64,000 bases of DNA from the NCBI GenBank assembly GCA_023333565.1, contig JAJKFH010001480.1, forward strand, positions 558,001 through 622,000, in the 5' to 3' direction. The position numbers were made by a program, and so were the translations under genes. Positions 59,801 to 64,000 of this stretch are shown here, piece after piece (positions within the stretch are counted from its first letter, which is position 1; every line of letters begins with the position of its first letter). The notes beneath the pieces were generated by a model, which worked only from the letters and a program-made list of their open reading frames with translations, ran no database searches and had not been told where the DNA came from. This DNA comes from Puffinus mauretanicus. Taxonomy: Eukaryota; Chordata; Aves; Procellariiformes; Procellariidae.

Positions 59801-60845
59801 ATATCTAATTATCGATGTTAAATGTTAACAGTTCATCAAGCATCCTACCAAACACTTGAGAGCTTTGCACAAATTGGAATTTTCTTTTGCATGACCCTTA
59901 ACAGAACTGGAGGACTCTATGCTGAAATTGAAATGGGAACAACACTTTAAAAAAACCAACCAAACAAACAAAAAAACCCCACAAAGCCCCTCTAGAGTTA
60001 AGCACCATACTGACTAAAAAAAACAAGTTCAACATTAACATACTCAAGTACTTTTTGTTAACTAAATTAGACATACAACAAAATCGAGCCACTGCATATT
60101 TCAGCTTCATTGTGTCAGAAGGAAATCTTTCCTGAGCCTGTGAAACGGTGTAATGAACAAATTATTGCGAGCAACTAAACAAAAAGCCCTTTGAGACCTT
60201 TACATGTATGAAATTTTCCAAGTACACTCAAGCAAGTACTATAACTTCTAAAGGGAAAAGAGAGTTACACTCCAAGATCTTTAAAGCACTCCTTCAATAA
60301 TAACAACACATCTTTTGAAAAATGCCCAATGTCCAGTGGTGTTACACACAGCTGTCTCAAGCAACCAGCACTGCTTCTTGGGAGGCAGAAGCTGGAAGAC
60401 CTAGGATGCTATATTGCGCTTGAAATCCATTTGTTGTCTAGTCATAGGAAAATTCTGGCAGAGCATTATTAACACACTTTTACACCCACAAGCACACCAC
60501 TACAGCTAATAAAGAATTAAGAATATGCATAAAGGAAGATACTAACCATGACAGGTATAACAATATTAGCCTCTCAGAAAGTAACAGGGATCGCAACTTC
60601 ACATACCTGATTCTTCAGATGGCTTAAAAGAAAATGACCTATAGAAGCTATTATTTTCATCAACCTCTCAATGTTAGGAAAGCATTCATCATATTTCCTA
60701 CCTGAGCTCCATCCTTTAATTTCAAGATGCATTCCATCGTATTGATAGTGATGACAACAGGTTCTGATCCCAATTTTGTCCATGGCACATGAATCCGAAG
60801 TTCATGAATATGTCCACTTAAAAAAGTAAATGGTAGTTTCAGCTC
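2599..60845 (-). CDS. VPS13B: VPS13B (COH1) partial coding sequence, six internal exons joined
   Basis: The joined segments, in gene order, are 60845-60702, 23496-23376, 18061-17894, 16727-16546, 12581-12407 and 2867-2599. They total 1059 bp, or 353 codons, with no in-frame stop and with phases 0,0,1,1(+2),0,1(+2),0 that close exactly. The predicted peptide follows vertebrate VPS13B closely, for example [56 protein letters not shown] and [18 protein letters not shown]. In the family this is the later part of the N-terminal chorein region plus the first repeats of the rod-like lipid-transfer channel. VPS13B is a several-thousand-residue Golgi-associated bridge-like lipid-transfer protein, and loss in humans causes Cohen syndrome. 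The 5' end (exon 2 with the ATG, exon 1, promoter) lies beyond 64000 and exon 9 onward lies before position 1. Exon numbers assume the human gene structure. Confidence 0.96.
2868..12406 (-). other. VPS13B: VPS13B intron 7
   Basis: This 9.5 kb intron is AT-rich and without recognisable coding sequence. Short open frames, for example 7223-7642 on the plus strand, have low-complexity composition and no domain I can name. The one structured element I see is the alternating purine-pyrimidine tract at 9352-9394. No CR1 or LTR copy was recognised by eye. Confidence 0.8.
9352..9394. repeat. Alternating pyrimidine-purine tract, 43 bp (TG/TA/CA)
   Basis: Every base from 9352 to 9394 alternates pyrimidine and purine, mixing TG, TA, CA and CG steps. 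This is a degenerate dinucleotide microsatellite with short palindromic pieces such as GCATGC and TGCACA. Such tracts can adopt Z-DNA or cruciform form under supercoiling; no function is shown here. Confidence 0.85.
12407..12581 (-). CDS. VPS13B: VPS13B exon 7 (about residues 255-313)
   Basis: This 175 bp exon enters in phase 0 and leaves one base of a glycine codon. It encodes [20 protein letters not shown], then [20 protein letters not shown], then [18 protein letters not shown]. The family pattern of a helix ([21 protein letters not shown]) followed by an acidic linker is retained. The acceptor is TTGTTATAG before ATTCAC and the donor is ACAG followed by GTAAAT, with A at +5. The methionine inside this exon is internal and not a start site. 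Confidence 0.96.
12582..16545 (-). other. VPS13B: VPS13B intron 6
   Basis: This 4.0 kb intron has no recognisable genes or interspersed repeats. It contains an A- and purine-rich block at about 15247-15375 and short AAT-type runs near 15541-15565. Short open frames here look like chance. Confidence 0.8.
15247..15375. repeat. A- and purine-rich low-complexity block
   Basis: The plus strand is made largely of A with scattered G, including runs such as AGAAGAGAAAAAAAGAA and AAAAAAGAAGAAAAAG. The gene strand is therefore T- and C-rich in intron 6. It is low-complexity sequence and not a recognised element. Confidence 0.7.
16546..16727 (-). CDS. VPS13B: VPS13B exon 6 (about residues 194-254)
   Basis: This 182 bp exon completes an alanine codon and ends in phase 0. 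It encodes [20 protein letters not shown], then [20 protein letters not shown], then [20 protein letters not shown] and a final lysine. The match to mammalian VPS13B is nearly complete, with conservative changes such as KM for KV, QE for QD and YD for YE. The acceptor is a T-rich tract ending TTTTAAAAG before CCACCG. The donor is AAA followed by GTAGGT. I placed the end at AAA rather than at the GTATCC seven bases on, because exon 7 starts with a complete isoleucine codon and the family has K followed by IHTLVE here. Confidence 0.96.
16728..17893 (-). other. VPS13B: VPS13B intron 5
   Basis: This is the shortest intron in the window, 1166 bp. It has no recognised repeat family. A minus-strand open frame at 17250-16975 (91 codons from its ATG) has a hydrophobic stretch followed by a basic cluster. 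I could not assign it to a family and treat it as unproven. Confidence 0.8.
17894..18061 (-). CDS. VPS13B: VPS13B exon 5 (about residues 138-194)
   Basis: This 168 bp exon starts with the last two bases of a glycine codon and ends with one base of the next codon. It encodes [20 protein letters not shown], then [20 protein letters not shown], then [15 protein letters not shown]. The [18 protein letters not shown] segment is the strongly conserved beta-strand signature of the chorein region, in which alternating hydrophobic residues line the lipid groove. The acceptor is TTTTATAG and the donor is CTG followed by GTGAGT, close to consensus. Read-through of the donor reaches a stop within three codons. 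An internal in-frame methionine (AFMDIS) would be the first ATG available to a transcript starting in intron 4. Confidence 0.97.
20180..20195. repeat. A16 homopolymer
   Basis: A run of sixteen A in intron 4. No recognisable element precedes it. Confidence 0.85.
22733..23217 (-). mobile_element. Solo LTR of an avian endogenous retrovirus (485 bp), intron 4
   Basis: The element runs from TGTCGTGG to CCAGGACA on the plus strand, so it has the TG...CA ends of an LTR. It is flanked by a perfect 5 bp target-site duplication, GGTTC at 22728-22732 and again at 23218-23222. No gag, pol or env sequence is attached, so it is a solo LTR left by recombination. The 5 bp duplication fits class III (ERVL-like) elements, and the GTGGTTTAACCCCAGCC end is common in bird genomes. 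I orient it on the minus strand because that strand reads TGACATCA, then GTATAAAAACC, then ATTAAA (22859-22854), the order expected for U3 promoter then R. Open frames inside it (for example 23158-22808 minus) are not retroviral genes. Confidence 0.9.
22997..23021 (-). promoter_or_regulatory. LTR core promoter: CRE-like site plus TATA box
   Basis: On the minus strand TGACATCA (23021-23014) is followed after 6 bases by GTATAAAAACC (23007-22997). The TATA box is canonical, and the CRE-like site has one change from the TGACGTCA palindrome seen in the sister LTR. Any transcript would run leftward, in the same direction as VPS13B, toward exon 5. Activity is inferred from motif order only. Confidence 0.55.
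23376..23496 (-). CDS. VPS13B: VPS13B exon 4 (about residues 98-138)
   Basis: This 121 bp exon enters in phase 0 and leaves one base of a glycine codon for exon 5. It encodes [20 protein letters not shown] followed by [20 protein letters not shown]. This is the serine- and threonine-rich linker of VPS13B, the least conserved part here, but it keeps the [13 protein letters not shown] and PDLPPG landmarks of the mammalian exon. The acceptor is CTAGCAG before GAAGAC. The donor is CCAG followed by GTAATC; it has T at +5 instead of the usual G, so it is weaker than the other donors in this gene. A solo LTR begins 158 bp downstream of the donor. Skipping this exon would shift the reading frame. Confidence 0.94.
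24814..24823. repeat. G10 homopolymer
   Basis: Ten consecutive G within AT-rich intron 3 sequence. Length of such runs is prone to sequencing and replication slippage. Confidence 0.9.
27996..29100 (+). mobile_element. Old CR1 LINE fragment, 3' part of ORF2 plus 3' end
   Basis: Read on the plus strand, this starts in the reverse-transcriptase SKAFD block ([16 protein letters not shown]). It then passes a degraded FADDTKLGG motif near 28250-28275 (now VDGTNLGGG) and the block [20 protein letters not shown] at 28434 onward. Next come [19 protein letters not shown] and [16 protein letters not shown]. It ends with the CR1 3' end GGACTAGATCATCTGCAGAAAT and TCTATGATTC. Frameshifts and stops break the frame many times, so it cannot encode a protein. 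It is 5'-truncated, as CR1 usually is, and lies antisense to VPS13B. Its divergence suggests an older insertion than the copy at 55537-56413. Confidence 0.9.
45055..45070. repeat. A16 homopolymer closing a GC-richer block
   Basis: Sixteen A directly follow TGCCACTAGGC at the right end of a block that is more GC-rich than its surroundings. It could be a plain homopolymer or the remnant tail of a retroposed transcript. No AATAAA is seen just before it. Confidence 0.7.
45810..45822. repeat. G13 homopolymer
   Basis: Thirteen consecutive G in intron 3. This is the longest G run in the window and a likely site of length polymorphism or read error. Confidence 0.9.
46911..47012 (-). mobile_element. 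CR1 LINE 3' tail fragment (about 100 bp)
   Basis: The plus strand reads AATCATAGAATCATAGAATC and then AAGGTTGGAAAAGACCTCT, which is the reverse complement of the CR1 3' end with two copies of its short terminal repeat. The match continues through GAGTCCAACCATCAACCCAA to ACCATGTCCCTAA. Only the 3' untranslated end is present, an extreme 5' truncation. It is closely related to the 3' end of the copy at 55537. Confidence 0.9.
48802..48819. repeat. A18 homopolymer
   Basis: A run of eighteen A in intron 3, the longest A run I noted in the window. No recognised element adjoins it. Confidence 0.85.
49467..49490. repeat. CA/TA alternating tract, 24 bp
   Basis: A perfect alternation of pyrimidine and purine made of CA and TA steps, about 85 bp left of the solo LTR. 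It is a short microsatellite-like tract. Confidence 0.75.
49575..50096 (-). mobile_element. Solo LTR of the same avian retroviral family (522 bp), intron 3
   Basis: The element runs from TGTCGTGG to CCAGGACA on the plus strand and shares ends and internal blocks with the 22733-23217 copy, such as CGCAGCCGCTC, ACTGAGCATGA and TCACATGGTAT. A perfect 5 bp duplication, GTAAT, flanks it at 49570-49574 and 50097-50101, so it is an independent insertion and not the partner LTR of one provirus. On the minus strand it has an intact TGACGTCA, a TATA-like GTATATG and then ATTAAA at 49705-49700. No internal retroviral sequence remains. Confidence 0.9.
49851..49871 (-). promoter_or_regulatory. LTR core promoter: intact CRE plus TATA-like site
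   Basis: The perfect palindrome TGACGTCA sits at 49864-49871. The minus strand then reads GTATATG at 49857-49851, a weaker TATA element than in the other LTR. Direction would again be that of VPS13B, toward exon 4. Activity is inferred from motifs alone. Confidence 0.5.
52631..52655. repeat. TCCTT-type short tandem repeat
   Basis: The sequence alternates TCCTT units (TCCTTTCCTTTCCTTTATCC and onward), forming a 25 bp imperfect pyrimidine repeat in intron 3. Confidence 0.7.
55537..56413 (-). mobile_element. Young CR1 LINE, 5'-truncated, with open ORF2 C-terminus
   Basis: The minus strand enters CR1 ORF2 inside the reverse-transcriptase FADD motif (ADDTKLGG) and stays open for 266 codons to a stop at 55615-55613. 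A 3' untranslated end of about 75 bp follows. Recognisable blocks in order are [91 protein letters not shown] and [16 protein letters not shown]. The catalytic palm and the endonuclease are missing, so the peptide would not be a working enzyme. The unbroken frame indicates a recent insertion. It lies in the same direction as VPS13B. Confidence 0.93.
59589..59620. repeat. Alternating pyrimidine-purine tract, 32 bp
   Basis: Perfect alternation from 59589 to 59620 with TG, CA, TA and CG steps, similar in character to the tract at 9352-9394. It lies in intron 3 about 1.1 kb downstream, in gene direction, of exon 3. Confidence 0.8.
60702..60845 (-). CDS. VPS13B: VPS13B exon 3 (about residues 50-97)
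   Basis: This 144 bp exon (48 codons, phase 0 in and 0 out) encodes [20 protein letters not shown] followed by [19 protein letters not shown] and ends LKLKDGAQ. The L..PW..L...PV.I pattern is the hallmark of the chorein N-terminal domain shared by VPS13 and ATG2, which binds and funnels lipids. The acceptor is TTGTTGTTAG before GAGCTG and the donor is CAG followed by GTAGGA. The peptide matches the mammalian protein almost residue for residue. One visible difference is near the end, where this sequence has DGAQ and my recollection of the mammalian sequence is DGIQ. The upstream ATG exon was searched for between 60846 and 64000 and not found, so it is outside the window. Confidence 0.96.
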
Positions 60846-63800
60846 CTAACAACAACAAAAAGAGTAGTGAAATGACTACTGAAACATATCAAAATTCAAG
60901 ACACACCCGTAACTTAAAATAATAAGGTTCTATGACAAAACATAAGTCAAAAACTATTCTCCCTCCCCAAATCAGCAGTGTGCCGCGGGGTTTGGCAACT
61001 GGCTTTATAATTGTGTGCACACTTACATTACAATTCGTCTGTTCAAAAGAGACATCTGGATTACCATGTCCTTGACAATAAAAGACAATTTAAAACCACC
61101 TCTCTTATAAAGCTACTGCAAAATGTGTCACTATTCAAGGGACAAGTAGAAATGCACCAGGTGAAAGTAAATATATGAACTGATATGCAAGCTGCGTTAT
61201 TCTGAAGAACACAAATTTGAAATTAAACAAACACTGACAAGGCCACAGCAAGGCAATTCCTTCCAAAATATTTAAGTATTTTGAGTTGTAAGAGCTCAGC
61301 GCTCTTAAGATTGGCCACAAACAAAAATGAAGTCTATACAAAAGCTATGACGTACTTACAACAAAAAGAGTTTTAGTAAAAAATACTGAGAAGTTTTTTT
61401 TTGTTAGATACATGTTTAATTGGTCCCTTTATTTTATGTAAGTACAGTTTGTACTCTTCTTCTAGTGTTAAAATAATGTTAAAAGTTAAGGAAACAAGTC
61501 AAACAGAAAACACAAAAACTACGATTGAATCAAAAATCACTCCATAAAGCAAAGATTTACTTGGTGCACTTTGTTTGACTTATAAGTTAGAATTTGTGTG
61601 TTATACACAGTAAATCAGGTAAAATGTTTTCCATTTTCAATACTTCAATAAGAATTAAAACAAAGTGACATTAAAATGGTTATGTTAAAAAAATATAAAA
61701 GTGTTAAGGTTACTAAGCGAGGCACTCTAAATTAGGAAATGCCAGAAGTAGAGTTACAACTGCTATTCTGATTTGACTCTTGGCTCATATATTTTATGAT
61801 GTCCTTTCTAAAAACATGATGTCATATTATTTCTTCTGCAGAATCCCTCCATAATTCAACGATCAGGATGGAGGCACTCCCTAGAGAAGCAGTTAATTTG
61901 TTTTCTTGTCTTTTTAGCCACAGCATTCACAGTGTTGCCCCATTCACATCAAACTGCTCAGTAAATACAAAGTTATTAAATTCTTAATTGGAAAAACCCA
62001 GACTCCTCCTCACCAAGGCCTAACCTGGATGTCACACTGCTTTAAAAACTGGTGCAAGTTTTTAAACTTGCAGAACTCCTAATAAATGCCTGGCACTCTA
62101 TCCAATCAATGCCTTGAGCAGATGTCTGCAGGACAGCCCAATGAGCCAGCTGTTACATGCAGCTAGTTAGCAGGAAACACAAGGTGCAGGGGTTGAGATA
62201 AATTCTTTGGATCTCAGGTAGGTAGCACTGGACAGCACATTGGATGCCTTCATCTACTTTGGATCCAAAAGGTTGAAATTTCCCCAGTACCTGAGGAGTT
62301 CTCCTGGGAAGCCTGAGCTTAACGCTTATCAGACAGAATGGCCACCTGGAGCTAGAGACCTGGTCCAAGGACTAGAAATCAGATTTAAAATAATGAAAAT
62401 AAGTGCTTAGTGCAAAATAAAGAAACAATATTTGATATTATGTCACAATTTAAAGTCAGTATTCTCAATACTAAATATTCTAATGATGAAGCTTCAACAA
62501 TGATATATCTTCTTACCTTTCTGATCTCCTATCCTGACAGTTTTGGCTACAAATGTTTAAAGTTTTAATGGGGAAAAAACAACGGATGTCTTCACTTGAT
62601 GTTGCTTATAGCCTGGTGTTTGGGTCTTCACCTTAGATGCTGGGAACTATAGGTATGAATCTTGTCAGGGTGAGAAAGGAAGTGAATCTAAGTCTCCTAG
62701 ATGCTGGGCAACAGTTTTGGCCATTAGGCTCTTAACTGTTGTGTTTCTTAGTAAACTCAGGGACATAAACCTTTGTTCAGAACTTCAGAATTTACCTGGC
62801 AAAACTGGGCATTTTATCCTACATGAATAAAATTTGAGGACAATTGGATTTTGCATTTAGTACTTGACATATATTATAAAGTCTACCTATATAATATTTC
62901 TGTGAAGCTAGTTAACGTCATTATTTGCCCAACATCTTGAAACTGTAATTAAATCTTAGTGATATGTTTTGAAAATCCACTAAAAATTTTTATTTTTTTA
63001 AGTAGCTACCACGTCATAAGTTCACACTACTGCAACTGTGACAGGTTAGCATCCTGAGATAGCCTCTAGTTAGTCACCCAAAAGAGAAGTCAACTATTCT
63101 TATGCATGAATACTTAGCACCATCACAGAGACAAGCGCCCTCTCCATTCTATGGCTGATACCTCTTCAGCCTTTCTACTGGTACTACGAAAACATTCATC
63201 TTGCATCCAAGAGCTAAGAGTAGATGCAGTATATTCACTGCTGACAAAATCTTCAGAGAAGACAATTACACAAAATTATAGCTCCATTTTTTGCAAAGTA
63301 GAGCTTTCAGTTTGGTAAATTAGTTCTTGGGTTTAATGAGCTTTCATGAACAAAGTTTAAAAAAGAAAAAAACACACCTCTCATGTCAGGGAAATTCTCT
63401 GACTCCTAGCTCAGCCATGCTTACACAAAATCACATCTAATTTCAAGTCCCCTTTCCAAAAGATGATAGTTATAGACCTTCTCATGAAAACAGTTTGAAG
63501 AAAATTGTTAATTTGTTTTTACAGAGTGTTTTTTCTTCATCTCATTCATAAACATACTGAAGAATTTTAGCTAAAAGCCTCTTTCCTAAAAATTCAGCGT
63601 TAGGCTAGAACGAATAAATGAATAAACATGAATACAATTTTAATCCGAACAATTTCCATCAAGCCACCAAAAAGCAAGTAGTGGGCAGTTTAGCTACAGA
63701 TGTTGCTACACTGGTCATATAATAAATAAAAAAATACCTTACGTCCCACAGCTTTGTGGGGGCCCACAGAAATAAATTATCAAAAAAATATGCAATCTAA

Positions 63801-64000
63801 AAATACATTACAACTTCAGAGACAATGCTTTCATGAATCAGGACAGTGAACTATCATTATTAACAGTAATGGAAATAAATTCCCTTTCCAGACTAGCAGG
63901 TATGTAATTTTTATATCACTCATCAATACCACAATGTCCATTTAGATCCTGACTTGTGCTCACAAGCTTAAGTTATGAATTTACTTCAAAAGGCATTCAC
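60846..64000 (-). other. VPS13B: VPS13B intron 2 (3' part)
   Basis: This is AT-rich intron sequence upstream of the exon 3 acceptor. There is no CpG-rich block and no match to the expected N-terminal exon (MLESYVTPIL region), so the promoter and start codon are further right. I recognise no interspersed repeats here. Confidence 0.8.

Larger units (their letters stand above)
23497..60701 (-). other. VPS13B: VPS13B intron 3, 37 kb
   Basis: This 37.2 kb intron holds most of the mobile elements of the window: CR1 copies at 27996-29100, 46911-47012 and 55537-56413, and a solo LTR at 49575-50096. It also has homopolymer runs (G at 24814-24823 and 45810-45822, A at 45055-45070 and 48802-48819). Alternating purine-pyrimidine tracts lie at 49467-49490 and 59589-59620. 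A more GC-rich block lies at about 44500-45130. The rest is AT-rich sequence with no exon or RNA gene that I can support. Confidence 0.85.

Noticed and set aside
61135..61341. Frame ending SPGAFLLVP, resembling the end of the frame in the LTR at 22808
   Set aside because: The shared peptide is short, and the DNA around 61135-61170 does not align with the rest of the LTR and lacks its ends. It is probably coincidence.
1..64000. Intronic microRNAs known to sit in mammalian VPS13B (miR-599 and miR-875)
   Set aside because: As I recall they lie in a later intron of the gene, and I did not see their mature sequences here.
60846..64000. VPS13B exon 2 or a promoter near the right edge
   Set aside because: There was no match to the expected N-terminal peptide on the minus strand and no CpG-rich segment, so the gene start must lie beyond the window.

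Overview
The window looks like an intronic, AT-rich stretch of a bird genome. It carries CR1 LINE copies with the typical avian 3' end and two avian-type solo LTRs. There are no operons, rRNAs, tRNAs or CRISPR arrays that I can support. The only host gene I can support is VPS13B (COH1), on the minus strand. Six consecutive internal coding exons were recovered by matching conserved peptides. From 5' to 3' of the gene they lie at 60845-60702, 23496-23376, 18061-17894, 16727-16546, 12581-12407 and 2867-2599. Exon lengths are 144, 121, 168, 182, 175 and 269 bp, and every junction has AG/GT splice sites. The reading phase closes across all six, giving 353 codons that correspond to about residues 50-402 of the mammalian protein. 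By homology these are exons 3 to 8. The ATG-bearing exon 2, exon 1 and the promoter should lie to the right of the window. Exon 9 and the rest of this very large gene lie to the left.

Layout from right to left, in the gene's direction: part of intron 2 (64000-60846); exon 3; a 37.2 kb intron 3 (60701-23497) with a young CR1 fragment (56413-55537), a solo LTR (50096-49575), a 100 bp CR1 tail (47012-46911) and an old inverted CR1 (27996-29100, plus strand); exon 4; a 5.3 kb intron 4 with a second solo LTR (23217-22733) only 158 bp past the exon 4 donor; exon 5; a 1.2 kb intron 5; exon 6; a 4.0 kb intron 6; exon 7; a 9.5 kb intron 7; exon 8; and the start of intron 8. Both solo LTRs are bounded by perfect 5 bp target-site duplications (GGTTC and GTAAT). 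Both point in the same direction as VPS13B, judged by a CRE-like/TATA arrangement followed by an ATTAAA.

VPS13B belongs to the VPS13 bridge-like lipid-transfer proteins and acts at the Golgi. The exons here encode the rest of the N-terminal chorein region and the start of the lipid-channel rod. The most useful leads are the LTR beside exon 4, whose donor is weak; possible LTR-driven short VPS13B transcripts; and a possible short isoform by read-through after exon 8. Other leads are a CR1 fragment with an uninterrupted 266-codon frame and several long alternating purine-pyrimidine tracts. I did not find a convincing undescribed biological system. Nearly all other open frames look like chance frames in introns or frames inside repeats.
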